Below are positions 37,720 through 46,533 of a stretch of 64,000 bases of DNA, in pieces. Source of the stretch: CAVVSD01 sp963837655 (lineage in GTDB: Bacteria > Actinomycetota > Thermoleophilia > Solirubrobacterales > Solirubrobacteraceae); the NCBI GenBank assembly GCA_963837655.1, contig CAWIOK010000002.1, positions 1-64,000 of the forward strand. The letters are read 5' to 3'. Under the pieces are notes generated by a model that was not told the origin of the DNA, did not search any database, and worked only from the letters and a program-made list of their open reading frames with translations. A program made the position numbers and the translations under genes. The stretch's first letter is position 1. Each line of letters begins with the position of its first letter.

Positions 37720-39366
37720 CGACGACCGCAGGGTCCTGACCAACCGGCAGGGCCATCCGATCCACGACAACCAGAACCAGCGGACGATCGGAGAGCGCGG
37801 TCCCGCGACGCTCGAGAACTACCAGTTCATGGAGAAGCTCGCGCACTTCGACCGCGAGCGCGTCCCGGAGCGCGTCGTGCACGCTCGCGGCGCCACCGCC
37901 TTCGGCTACTTCGAGGCCTACGGCGCCGTCGGCGACGAGCCGATCTCGAAGTACACCCGCGCCAAGCTCTTCCAGGAGAAGGGCAAGCGCACCGAGGTCG
38001 CCCTGCGCTTCTCGACCGTGGCGGGCGGGCGCGACTCGTCCGAGGCCGTCCGGGACCCCCGCGGCTTCGCGGTGAAGTTCTACACCGAGGACGGCAACTG
38101 GGACCTGGTCGGCAACAACCTCGCGGTCTTCTTCATCCGCGACGCGATCAAGTTCCCCGACTTCATCCACTCCCAGAAGCCCGATCCGGTCACGTTCGAG
38201 CGCCAGGTCCCCAACCGCGTCTTCGACTTCATCAGCCAGTCGCCGGAGTCGATGCACATGGTGATGATGGTCTTCGGACCGCGCGGGATCCCCTCCAGCT
38301 ACCGGCACATGCAGGGCTTCGGCGTCAACACCTACAAGTGGGTCGACGCCGCCGGTGACACGGTGCTCGTCAAGTACCACTGGCACCCGAAGCAGGGCGT
38401 CTCGAGCTGGACCGAGGGCGACGCCGCCGCCGTCCAGGGCTCCGAGCTCGGCGTCCACACCAAGGACCTCTACGAGTCGATCGAGCGCGGCGACCACCCC
38501 GAGTGGGAGCTGCCGTCCAGATCATCAGCGACGACGAGCACCCCGAGCTCGACTTCGACCCGCTCGACGACACGAAGACCTGGCCCGAGAGCCAGTTCCC
38601 GCTGCGGCCCGTCGGTCGGATGGTCCTGAACCGGACCCCGGGCAACTTCTTCGCCGAGAGCGAGCAGATCGCGTTCGGGACGGGCGTCCTCGTCGACGGC
38701 CTGGACTTCTCCGACGACAAGATGCTCGTGGGGCGCACGTTCTCCTACTCGGACACGCAGCGTCACCGCGTCGGCCCGAACTACCTGCAGCTCCCCGTCA
38801 ACTCGGCCAAGAACGCCGAGGTGCACACGAACCAGCGCGACGGCGCGATGACCTACCACGTCGACGGGGGCGGCGAGAACCCGAGCGTCAACTACGAGCC
38901 GTCGATCACCGGCGGGCTCGCGGAGGCCCAGGCCCCGGCCCACACCGAGCAGGGCCCGGTCATCGAGGGGCGCCTCACCCGCGCGCCCATTCCGCGGACG
39001 AACGACTACAAGCAGGCCGGCGAGCGCTTCCGCCTGTCGGAGGAGTGGGAGCGCGACGACCTCGTCGCGAACCTCACGGCGCTGCTGTCCCAGTGCGACC
39101 GCCCCATCCAGGAGCGGATGGTGTGGCACCTGCTCATGATCGAGGACGAGCTCGGCCTGCGGATCGGCGAGGGCGTCGGCGTATCGGTGGACGACGTCAA
39201 GCATCTGCCGCCGCTGGCCACCCAGCGACTCAACGACGAGGAGCAGGCCCGGCTCGCGAACCTCGGCGCCAACGGCCCGCGCGACGTGACCGGGCTCGTG
39301 ATGACGCACTGCGTGCCCAACGAGCGCGCGGCCATCTCCGGCGCGGATCTCGTGGGCGCCGACTGA
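37712..39366 (+). pseudogene. katA: Monofunctional heme catalase (single frameshift)
   Basis: The clade 1/3-type catalase has about 551 residues. The distal His is in RVVHARGATAFG, the Asn in DLVGNNLAVFFIRDA, and the heme-ligand Tyr in GRTFSYSDTQRHR. A change of frame occurs between WELP and IISDDEHPELDF near 38512. Adding one G to GAGCTGCCG restores the expected EWELAVQII, so this is probably a sequencing indel or a very recent mutation. It removes hydrogen peroxide in the cytoplasm. It is co-transcribed with furA. Confidence 0.88.
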
Positions 39367-39372
39367 GCTGGA

Positions 39373-40008
39373 TCAGCGCCGTCGCAGGGCGATGCCCTCG
39401 AGGATGTGGGCGACCTTCTCGCAGGAGTCCACGGCAGCCTCGAGGGCATCGAAGATGTCCTTCCAGCGGATGACGACCATCGGGTCGATCCCGCCCTCGA
39501 ACAGCGATGCGACCGCGTCGCGGCTGACGCGGTCGCCCTCGTTCTCGAGCCGGTGGATCTCGACCAGCCGCGGCGCGAGGTCGACGCCGGTCCGCAGGCA
39601 CCTCAGCGCGCCGGCGACCTGCTCACCGGCGCCGACGAGCACGTCGGCGAGCTCGAGCGCCTGCTCCATCGGCGCCTCGATGCGGTAGAGGATCAGCTGG
39701 TCGGCCGCCTCCTCGGCGTGGTCGACGATGTCGTCCAGCGCCGTCGCGAGCTGGTGGCCGTCGCCCGAGTCGATGAGCGCGCGGCGCCTGGGGCCGCGCG
39801 GGCCGCCGCCGTTGAGGCGGTGGATGATGTCGTGGGTGATCCGGTCAGCCTCCTGCTCGCAGCGCAGGAGCTCGCGGGCGAGCTCCTCGTTGGAGGGCGG
39901 GTCGACGAGGATCTCGCGCAGGAGCGCGGCTGCGCGCTGCACGGCCTGGCCTGACTCGTCCAGGAGATCGTGCAGCGGGCCGTCCGGACGACGGGCGAGC
40001 AGAGCCAT
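39373..40008 (-). CDS. DUF47/PhoU-like phosphate transport accessory protein
   Basis: The 211-residue all-helical protein has the DUF47 pattern: REILVDPPSNEELARELLRCEQEADRITHDI and EIHRLENEGDRVSRDAV. The ExxxD metal-binding repeats are as in PhoU. DUF47 proteins commonly accompany Pit low-affinity phosphate carriers, but no pit gene is in the window. It is divergent from the wHTH-pst block, with a Pho box between, so it probably belongs to the phosphate regulon. Confidence 0.88.
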   Translation of the reverse strand: MALLARRPDGPLHDLLDESGQAVQRAAALLREILVDPPSNEELARELLRCEQEADRITHDIIHRLNGGGPRGPRRRALIDSGDGHQLATALDDIVDHAEEAADQLILYRIEAPMEQALELADVLVGAGEQVAGALRCLRTGVDLAPRLVEIHRLENEGDRVSRDAVASLFEGGIDPMVVIRWKDIFDALEAAVDSCEKVAHILEGIALRRR

Positions 40009-40049
40009 CGCGCCTCACCGTACGATCGGGCGACCCGGTCGGACGGTGG

Positions 40050-40078
40050 GTTCACCGGTTGATCACATGCTGTTCACA
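40050..40078 (+). promoter_or_regulatory. Pho box: three 11-bp repeats between DUF47 and the wHTH-pst block
   Basis: GTTCACC (40050), GATCACA (40061) and GTTCACA (40072) follow each other at exactly 11 bp. This matches the actinobacterial PHO-box consensus GTTCACC closely. The array can serve the divergent DUF47 gene and the wHTH gene that starts 45 bp further on. Confidence 0.78.
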
Positions 40079-40123
40079 CCGGGGTAACCGCGGAGGCGCT
40101 CCGTCGGTTCAACCTCCCTGCAC

Positions 40124-40468
40124 ATGGCGGCGGACCTCGTGGTGGGAGACCTGCGCATCCAGAGCGGATCAGGGCTCGTGGAGGCCGGCGACCGCGTCCT
40201 GTCGCTGTCGGTGCGCGAGTTCGAGCTGCTGGTCGCCCTCGCGTCGCGCGCAGGCCGCATCGTCCGGCGCGAGGAGCTCTTCGCGCTCGTCTGGCGGGCG
40301 CCGCTGCGGCACGGCGACCGGTCCGTCGACGTCTACGTCCACAAGCTGCGCGTGAAGCTCGAGTCGGCGCTGCCCGAGTGGAGCTACATCCACACGCACG
40401 TCGGTTTCGGCTACCGCCTGCACCCGGAGCCTTCACGCGACTTTCACGACACGGTCACAGGCCGGTGA
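40124..40468 (+). CDS. Stand-alone OmpR/PhoB-type winged-helix protein without receiver domain
   Basis: The 114-residue protein consists only of the C-terminal DNA-binding domain of OmpR-family regulators. It has LSLSVREFELLVALASRAGR, RREELFALVW, the recognition-helix region HGDRSVDVYVHKLRVKLE and the wing IHTHVGFGYRL. It closely parallels the DNA-binding half of the full response regulator 5 kb downstream. Lacking a phosphoryl-accepting Asp, it may act constitutively or compete for Pho boxes. It lies between two Pho boxes and directly before pstS. Confidence 0.82.
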   Translation: MAADLVVGDLRIQSGSGLVEAGDRVLSLSVREFELLVALASRAGRIVRREELFALVWRAPLRHGDRSVDVYVHKLRVKLESALPEWSYIHTHVGFGYRLHPEPSRDFHDTVTGR

Positions 40469-40470
40469 CA
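40432..40470 (+). promoter_or_regulatory. Pho box: four 11-bp repeats before pstS
   Basis: TTCAC (40432), TTCAC (40443), GTCAC (40454) and GTGAC (40465) are spaced exactly 11 bp apart. They lie over the 3' end of the wHTH gene, about 70-110 bp before the pstS start. This is the expected place for activation of the pst operon. Confidence 0.75.
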
Positions 40471-40539
40471 GCACGCCGGACATCCGCCGCGAGGGTCTCA
40501 GCTGCTTCTGAGAATGAGAGAACCAAGAGGAGGAAATGG

Positions 40540-41661
40540 ATGAGGGCACAGCGCCTCATTGCAGCCCTCGCCCTCTGCGGCGCCCTGGGAGTGGGCGTCG
40601 CGGCGTGCGGGAGTGACGACAGCAGCAGCTCAGGCAGCACAGGCTCATCGGGCTCGAGCGGTAGCTCGGACGCGCAGCTCGGCGGCACGCTGAACGGCGC
40701 AGGGGCGACGTTCCCGCAGCCGGTCTACACCGAGTGGGCGGCGCGCTTCAAGGAGAAGGCCGGCACCACGGTCAACTACCAGGGCATCGGCTCGGGTGGC
40801 GGCGTCGCGCAGTTCACCGCCGGCACGGTCGACTGGGGCGCGACGGACGCCGCGCTCAGCGACGAGGAGCTCGCGGCCGCGTCCAAGAACAGCCCGGCAC
40901 TGGACATCCCCACCGTGCTCGGCGCGGTCACGATCTCCTACAACGTCGAGGGCATCGAGAAGGGCCTGAAGCTCGACGGCGAGACCACCGCCGACATCTT
41001 CCTCGGCAAGGTCACCAAGTGGAACGACCCAGCGATCGCGTCGCAGAACACCGACCTGAAGCTCCCTGACGCGACCATCACGGTCTGCCACCGCTCCGAC
41101 GAGTCGGGCACGACGAAGAACTTCACCCAGTTCCTCGCCGACTACTCGCCCACGTGGGAGAAGGGCCCCGGCGTCGACAAGAGCGTCAAGTGGCCGGTCG
41201 GCACCGGCGCCAAGGGCAACGACGGCGTCGCCGCCTGCATCAAGCAGAACCAGAACTCGATCGGCTACGTGGAGCAGGCCTACGCGCTGCAGAACAACTT
41301 CACGTTCGCCGACGTCAAGAACAAGGCCGGCACGTACGTGACCCCGACGCTGGAGGCCGCGTCGGCCGCCGGTGAGGGGGCCAGCCCGCCCGAGGATCTG
41401 CGCTTCAGCACGATCAACGCCGAGGGCGACGCCACCTACCCGATCACAGCCGTCACGTTCATGCTCGTCCACGAGGACGTCTGCAAGGGCGGCCTGGCCG
41501 CGGACAAGGCCCCGCCGCTGAAGGGCTGGCTGGACTACGCGCTGGGAGACGGTCAGGCGGTCGCGAAGGAGCTCCAGTACGCCCCGCTGCCCGCCCCTGT
41601 CCTCGAGAAGGCCAAGGCCAAGGTGGCCGGCCTGACGTGCGACGGTAAGCCCATCTCCTGA
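40540..41661 (+). CDS. pstS: Phosphate ABC transporter substrate-binding lipoprotein PstS
   Basis: The 373-residue protein has a lipoprotein signal and lipobox (GVGVAACGS, Cys near 23), then a Ser/Gly linker. The PstS fold follows, with LNGAGATFPQPVYTEW, phosphate-contacting GIGSGGGVAQF, DWGATDAALSDEE and HRSDESGTTKNF. It captures phosphate outside the membrane and delivers it to PstCA. It is the first gene of pstSCAB-phoU, preceded by AGGAGGAAATG and a Pho box. Confidence 0.97.
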   Translation: MRAQRLIAALALCGALGVGVAACGSDDSSSSGSTGSSGSSGSSDAQLGGTLNGAGATFPQPVYTEWAARFKEKAGTTVNYQGIGSGGGVAQFTAGTVDWGATDAALSDEELAAASKNSPALDIPTVLGAVTISYNVEGIEKGLKLDGETTADIFLGKVTKWNDPAIASQNTDLKLPDATITVCHRSDESGTTKNFTQFLADYSPTWEKGPGVDKSVKWPVGTGAKGNDGVAACIKQNQNSIGYVEQAYALQNNFTFADVKNKAGTYVTPTLEAASAAGEGASPPEDLRFSTINAEGDATYPITAVTFMLVHEDVCKGGLAADKAPPLKGWLDYALGDGQAVAKELQYAPLPAPVLEKAKAKVAGLTCDGKPIS

Positions 41662-41662
41662 G

Positions 41663-42658
41663 ATGGCGACGACGAGCCTGAAGCCAGGCCCCGGCCGCCC
41701 GAGCAGTCTGCTCGGGCGGTCGTCGGCCAGCCGATCGCTGGATCCACTCCTGCGGTGGGTCCTGTCGGGCATGGCAGCGTTCATCCTGCTGCTGATCGCC
41801 TTCTTCTTCGTCCGGCTGTTCGTCGAGGCGAAGCCGGCGTTCGACGAGTTCGGCTACTTCGGGTTCACGTTCGGCAGCGACTGGAACGTCGCCAAGAACA
41901 TCTACGGCGCACTGCCGCTGCTCACCGGGACGCTGATCACGTCGGCCATCGCGCTGCTGATCGGCGTCCCGGTGGCGGTCGCGGTCGCCGTCTACGTGAC
42001 CGAGCTGTGCCCGCAGCGGTTGCGTCAGCCGCTGTCCTCGCTCGTCGAGCTGCTGGCGGCGGTGCCGTCGGTCGTCTACGGCCTGTGGGGCGTGTACGTC
42101 CTCATCCCGAAGATGCGGCCCGTCGAGACCTGGCTGAGCGACACGTTCTCGTTCCTGCCGCTCGTCGGCGCGCCCGTGGCGGGTCCCAACCTCTTCATCG
42201 GCGGCCTGATCCTCGCGATCATGATCGTCCCGATCGTCTCCGCGATCTCGCGTGAGGTGATCCTCACGGTGCCGCCCGATCACAAGGAGGCGTCGCTCGC
42301 GCTGGGCGCGACCCGCTGGGAGATGATCAAGATGGCGATCCTCCCGTACTCGCGTGCCGGCGTCGCCGGCGCCTCGATGCTGGGCCTCGGCCGGGCGATC
42401 GGGGAGACGATCGCGGTGACGCTCGTGATCGGCAACTCGCCGAACATGCCGAAGGACATCTTCGCCCAGGGCTACTCGCTCGCGGCCGTCATCGCCAACG
42501 AGTTCAACGAGGCGGCGTCCGACCCCCTCCACCGTGCCGCGCTCATCGCGGCCGGTCTCGTCCTGTTCGTGCTCACGCTCTTCGTGAACGGGATGGCACG
42601 CAACTACGTCAATCGGGCCAGCCGTGCGCAGCGCGTGGTCCCGAAGGGAATGGCATGA
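41663..42658 (+). CDS. pstC: Phosphate ABC transporter permease PstC
   Basis: The 331-residue permease has six membrane spans. The N-terminal helix (FILLLIAFFFVRLFV) and the conserved region ELLAAVPSVVYGLWGVYVL are followed by the EAA loop KEASLALGATRWEMIKMAILP, which contacts PstB, and by LGRAIGETIAVTLVIGN. It starts one base after the pstS stop. A stable hairpin lies in its first codons. Confidence 0.97.
   Translation: MATTSLKPGPGRPSSLLGRSSASRSLDPLLRWVLSGMAAFILLLIAFFFVRLFVEAKPAFDEFGYFGFTFGSDWNVAKNIYGALPLLTGTLITSAIALLIGVPVAVAVAVYVTELCPQRLRQPLSSLVELLAAVPSVVYGLWGVYVLIPKMRPVETWLSDTFSFLPLVGAPVAGPNLFIGGLILAIMIVPIVSAISREVILTVPPDHKEASLALGATRWEMIKMAILPYSRAGVAGASMLGLGRAIGETIAVTLVIGNSPNMPKDIFAQGYSLAAVIANEFNEAASDPLHRAALIAAGLVLFVLTLFVNGMARNYVNRASRAQRVVPKGMA
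41695..41719 (+). promoter_or_regulatory. Stable intercistronic hairpin just after pstS
   Basis: CCGCCCGAGCA and TGCTCGGGCGG form a perfect 11-bp stem with a 3-base loop, starting 33 bp after the pstS stop, inside the pstC 5' coding region. It could protect pstS mRNA from 3' decay or slow entry into pstC. Binding-protein genes often need that excess of expression over permease genes. Confidence 0.5.
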
Positions 42659-43548
42659 GCGCCATCACGCCAGGCCTCGTACCCACCTCGACGCGGCGGC
42701 GCGCCGCAGACCGCTTCGCGCGCGGCGTCCTGCTGGTGCTGACGCTCATCGCGCTGGTGCCGCTCGTCCTCATCATCTACGAGCTGCTGCGCAAGGGGCT
42801 CGGCGCCCTCAGCTGGGACTTCTTCACCACCGACCCGACGGGGCGCACCTGCTTCCCGGGCCAGACGACCTGCACGATCGGCGGCGTGAAGTCAGCGATC
42901 CTCGGGACGATCGAGATCGTCGCGCTCGCCGCGATCATCGCGATCCCGTTCGGCATCGGCGTCGCCCTCTACCTCGTCGAGTTCGGCAAGGCGAGCAAGT
43001 TCGCGAACGTCGTCCGGTACTTCGTCGACGTCATGACCGGCGTGCCGTCGGTCGTCTTCGGCCTGTTCGTCTACATCGTCCTCGTGGTGACCAAGGTCGG
43101 CGGGACGTTCGCGGCCTGGAAGGGCTCGATCGCGCTCGCGTTGCTCATGCTCCCGGTGGTCACGCGCTCGGGCGAGGTCGTCCTGAACCTCGTTCCCAAC
43201 CAGTTGCGGGAGTCGGCGCTCGCGCTCGGCGCGCCGCGCTGGAAGGTCGTCTTCAGCATCGTGGTGCCGACGGCGCTGCCGGGGCTCATCACAGGCTCGA
43301 TGCTCGCGATCGCGCGCGCGGCCGGCGAGACCGCGCCGCTGCTGTTCACCTCGTTCTCGCTGCTGGGCACGTCGTTCGTGCTGAGCAACCAGATGAACTC
43401 GCTGCCGATCCAGATCTTCAACGACGTGCAGGCACCCAACGACCAGATCGTCGCACGCGCGTGGGGCTCAGCCCTTACGCTCGTCGTCGGCATCCTTCTT
43501 CTCACGACCATCGCCCGCCTCGCTCAGCGGAGGAGCAAGCTCTCATGA
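42655..43548 (+). CDS. pstA: Phosphate ABC transporter permease PstA
   Basis: The 297-residue permease partner of PstC carries FVDVMTGVPSVVFGLFVYIVL, the EAA loop ESALALGAPRWKVVFSIVVPTALPG, and ARAAGETAPLLFTSF. An ATGA overlap with pstC and another with pstB show tight coupling. Together with PstC it forms the phosphate channel. Confidence 0.97.
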   Translation: MSAITPGLVPTSTRRRAADRFARGVLLVLTLIALVPLVLIIYELLRKGLGALSWDFFTTDPTGRTCFPGQTTCTIGGVKSAILGTIEIVALAAIIAIPFGIGVALYLVEFGKASKFANVVRYFVDVMTGVPSVVFGLFVYIVLVVTKVGGTFAAWKGSIALALLMLPVVTRSGEVVLNLVPNQLRESALALGAPRWKVVFSIVVPTALPGLITGSMLAIARAAGETAPLLFTSFSLLGTSFVLSNQMNSLPIQIFNDVQAPNDQIVARAWGSALTLVVGILLLTTIARLAQRRSKLS

Positions 43549-44438
43549 ACTCGCGTGACACCGAGACCCAGTCCGTGACGCCACCGAGTGAGGCTGGGGT
43601 CCGCGACATCGACGCGCCCAGTGAGACCGCGATGGCCGATGCGATCGCCGCGAGGGCGGTGAAGGGCGAGCAGCCGCCGGCCACCGGCCGGACGCTGAGC
43701 GTCGACAGCCTGCAGGCGTACTACGGCGACAACCACGCGGTGCGTGACATCACGCTGACCTACGCGGCGAACCGCGTGACGGCCATGATCGGCCCGTCGG
43801 GCTGCGGCAAGTCGACCGTGCTGCGGTGCCTCAACCGCATGCACGAGGAGATCCCGAACGCGCGCGCCGAGGGCACGGTCCTCCTCGACGACATCAACAT
43901 CTACGACTCCAAGGTCGACGTCGTCGCGGTGCGCCGGGCGATCGGCATGGTGTTCCAGAAGCCCAACCCGTTTCCGACGATGTCGATCTACGACAACGTC
44001 GCGGCGGGCCTGCGGCTCGCGGGCATCAAGGGGGTCGACACCAAGCAGCGTGTCGAGGAGTCGCTGAAGGGCGCCGGCCTGTGGGAGGAGGTCAAGGACC
44101 GCCTCGGCTCCCCGGGCATCGGCCTGTCGGGCGGCCAGCAGCAGCGCCTGTGCATCGCGCGGACGATCGCGGTGAAGCCCGAGGTGATCCTCATGGACGA
44201 GCCGTGCTCGGCGCTGGACCCGATCGCGACGCTGAGGATCGAGGAGCTCATCGAGGAGCTCAAGCGCGAGTACACGATCGTCATCGTCACGCACAACATG
44301 CAGCAGGCGGCACGCGTCGCCGACACGACCGCGTTCTTCCTCCTCGGCGATCTCGTGGAGCACGCGCCGACCGGCAAGATCTTCTCGACTCCGGACGACA
44401 GCCGCACGGAGGACTACGTCAGCGGCAAGTTCGGCTGA
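43545..44438 (+). CDS. pstB: Phosphate ABC transporter ATPase PstB
   Basis: The 297-residue ATPase has Walker A GPSGCGKST, the Q-loop VFQKPNPFPTMSIYDN, signature LSGGQQQRLCIAR, Walker B VILMDEPCSALDP and switch His in IVIVTHNMQQA. An N-terminal extension of about 45 residues (DTETQSVTPPSE) precedes the usual PstB start and may be unstructured. A downstream in-frame start would remove it. The gene overlaps pstA and is followed by phoU after 28 bp. Confidence 0.97.
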   Translation: MNSRDTETQSVTPPSEAGVRDIDAPSETAMADAIAARAVKGEQPPATGRTLSVDSLQAYYGDNHAVRDITLTYAANRVTAMIGPSGCGKSTVLRCLNRMHEEIPNARAEGTVLLDDINIYDSKVDVVAVRRAIGMVFQKPNPFPTMSIYDNVAAGLRLAGIKGVDTKQRVEESLKGAGLWEEVKDRLGSPGIGLSGGQQQRLCIARTIAVKPEVILMDEPCSALDPIATLRIEELIEELKREYTIVIVTHNMQQAARVADTTAFFLLGDLVEHAPTGKIFSTPDDSRTEDYVSGKFG

Positions 44439-44466
44439 GCCGGACCGGCGCAAGGAAGGCTGAGAC

Positions 44467-45189
44467 ATGGTGGACCCGGGTACTGCGGGCGGAGTGGCCC
44501 AGCACGAATTGCGGCAGCGCTTCCGCGACGAGCTCGCTTCCCTCGAGGAGCTGACGCTAGGCGCGCTGGACCTCGTGACGATGCAGCTCGATCGGTCGCT
44601 GGAGGCCGTCGAGCACCAGGATGTCGAGCTGGCCGAGATGGTCGTCGCCGACGACGACCGCCTCGATGGCCGCTTCCTGGAGGTGCACCAGGGGATCCTG
44701 TCCCTGCTGGCGCTCCAGGCGCCCGTCGCCGGCGATCTGCGCCTCGTCGCCGCGCTGCTGCACACGATCAAGCACATCGAGCGCATGGGCGATCAATGCG
44801 TGAACGTCGCGAAGCTCATCCCCATCACCGGATGGGAGCCGCCGGTCGACGCTGAGCTGCTCGCGACGATCCTGCGCATGGGCCGGCAGGCGCGCTCGGA
44901 GGTCGTGCAGTGCAAGCGGGCGTTCGCCCAGCGAGACGTCTCGCTGGCCGAGGATCTGGTGCGCCAGGACCGCGAGATCAACCGGGCCAATCGCGAGGTG
45001 TTCCGTCGGGCCATCGACATCGGCGACGACCCCGACACACGCGAGTGGGCGATGACGATGGTGATGGTCGCGCGCGCGTACGAGCGCGTCGGCGACAACG
45101 CCGTCGACATCGGCGAGCAGGTGGCGTTCGTCGTGAGCGGGCTGTTCCGCGAGTTCTCCGACTCGTCGCACGTCCCAGGGTCGAAGTGA
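44467..45189 (+). CDS. phoU: Phosphate signalling regulator PhoU
   Basis: The 240-residue protein has two three-helix PhoU repeats, with HELRQRFRDELASLEELTL, the metal-site segments HTIKHIERMGDQCVNVAK and ARAYERVGDNAVDIGEQ. PhoU links Pst transport activity to inhibition of the PhoR-type kinase. No kinase gene is found nearby. The gene's 3' end contains the first unit of the Pho box for the downstream regulator. Confidence 0.95.
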   Translation: MVDPGTAGGVAQHELRQRFRDELASLEELTLGALDLVTMQLDRSLEAVEHQDVELAEMVVADDDRLDGRFLEVHQGILSLLALQAPVAGDLRLVAALLHTIKHIERMGDQCVNVAKLIPITGWEPPVDAELLATILRMGRQARSEVVQCKRAFAQRDVSLAEDLVRQDREINRANREVFRRAIDIGDDPDTREWAMTMVMVARAYERVGDNAVDIGEQVAFVVSGLFREFSDSSHVPGSK

Positions 45190-45224
45190 ACGACCCGGTC
45201 ACGGCTTGTGAACAAGCTGTGACC
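45186..45224 (-). promoter_or_regulatory. Pho box (inverted orientation) before the response regulator
   Basis: GTGAAC (45186), GGTCAC (45197), GTGAAC (45208) and GTGACC (45219) recur every 11 bp. Three of the units are the reverse complement of the GTTCAC form. A -10-like TAGACT lies at 45263, so the array covers the upstream activation zone of the regulator gene and suggests autoregulation. Confidence 0.6.
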
Positions 45225-45278
45225 GACCCTCTTCCCGCACCACACGGCCGCAGCGATGGGCTTAGACTCGGCGGCGCC

Positions 45279-46094
45279 ATGACGGACCGTCCCTCCGCTC
45301 CGGCCGACGCCGATCGGGCAGTGCCCGCCTCCACCGTCGGACCCGTTCGCATCGCCCTCGTCGACGGCGACACGGGCTTCCTGCAGGTCCTCGGCAAGCG
45401 CCTGGACCGCCTCAGCTGGGAGTACCGCGTGCTGTCCAGCCCGGTCACCGTCGACAACCTCGTGGCCATGCGCCTCGGGGCTTTCGTGATCGACCTGGCG
45501 AGCCTCGGCCCGCAGGGCTGGGACTACCTGGAGCGCGTCTGCTCATCGCTGCCCGGGTTGGGCGTCGTCGTCTGCACGGGGCGCTCGACCGTCGCGCAGC
45601 GCGTCCGGGGCCTGCGGCTCGGCGCCGACGACTGGGTGACCAAGCCGTGCCACCCGGAGGAGCTCATCGCGCGTGTCGAGGCCGTCGTCCGCCGGCGGCG
45701 CCGCGCGGAGACGCCGGCCGCATCGGCGCCCGTCACGGCCGGCGAGGTCGAGGTCCGCGCCGACCAGTTCCAGGCGTTCGTGGGCGAGCGCTCGGTCGAC
45801 CTGACGCGCCGCGAGTTCGAGCTCATCCAGCTGCTCGCCGACGCCGAGGGCCGCGTGCTCGAGCGCGAGGAGATCTACCAGCGCGTCTGGGGCTACGCGA
45901 TGGCGCGCGGCGACCGGTCGGTCGACGTGTTCGTGCGCAAGCTGCGTCAGAAGCTCGAGAAGGCGTCCCCCGGCTGGCGCTACATCCACACGCACTTCGG
46001 CGTGGGGTACCGCTTCGCGCCGGAGCTGGCCGACGGCGTCCTGCCGGAGACGGCCGACGTGGACGTCCCTGTGCAGGAGCCCGTGCGCGCCTGA
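45279..46094 (+). CDS. PhoB/OmpR-type response regulator
   Basis: The 271-residue protein has a receiver domain (about 22-140), with acidic pair LVDGDTGF, phospho-accepting Asp in AFVIDLAS, and the conserved Lys in DDWVTKPCHPEEL. The winged-helix domain contains DLTRREFELIQLLADAEGR, RSVDVFVRKLRQKLEK and HTHFGVGYRF. It lies directly after pstSCAB-phoU behind its own Pho-like repeats, so it is probably the regulator that binds them. The cognate sensor kinase is not in the window. Confidence 0.88.
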   Translation: MTDRPSAPADADRAVPASTVGPVRIALVDGDTGFLQVLGKRLDRLSWEYRVLSSPVTVDNLVAMRLGAFVIDLASLGPQGWDYLERVCSSLPGLGVVVCTGRSTVAQRVRGLRLGADDWVTKPCHPEELIARVEAVVRRRRRAETPAASAPVTAGEVEVRADQFQAFVGERSVDLTRREFELIQLLADAEGRVLEREEIYQRVWGYAMARGDRSVDVFVRKLRQKLEKASPGWRYIHTHFGVGYRFAPELADGVLPETADVDVPVQEPVRA

Positions 46095-46112
46095 CGTCGT
46101 ACCCTGTGGGAC

Positions 46113-46478
46113 GTGAGCACGGCCACGGTCCGCAACATCGCGATCATCCTCGTGCTGGCGGCGATCGTCGCCTTCGCGCCAGGTGGCGGGAAGGGCGCGG
46201 ACCTCATCTCGCAGCTGCTCAGCGCCGCGTTCACGATCGTGATCATCGTGATCCTCGCCCGGCTGTACCTGCAGTTCCGGACCGACATCTACGGGCTCGG
46301 CGACACCTGGCGCCTCGTGCTGTACGCGTCGGTCGGTGTGATCGTCGTGACGCTGGCCGCTTCGAGTCGCCTGTTCGACACCGGCCCGGGGACTCTCGTG
46401 TGGTTCGCGCTCGTCGGCGGCGCGGCGTACGCGATGTACCTGACCTGGCGCCAGTACCGCAGCGGCGCGACGTACTAG
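46113..46478 (+). CDS. Small four-helix membrane protein
   Basis: The 121-residue protein has four predicted membrane segments: IAIILVLAAIVAF, FTIVIIVILARLYL, LVLYASVGVIVVTLAA and LVWFALVGGAAYAMYL. A YRSGATY tail follows. The GTG start lies 18 bp after the response regulator stop, suggesting co-transcription. I recognise no family and can give no function. Confidence 0.65.
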   Translation: MSTATVRNIAIILVLAAIVAFAPGGGKGADLISQLLSAAFTIVIIVILARLYLQFRTDIYGLGDTWRLVLYASVGVIVVTLAASSRLFDTGPGTLVWFALVGGAAYAMYLTWRQYRSGATY

Positions 46479-46533
46479 CGGCTGCCGCTGTCGTTCGCGC
46501 ACGACAGCTGGAGTCGGAGCGCAATACCCGCCG

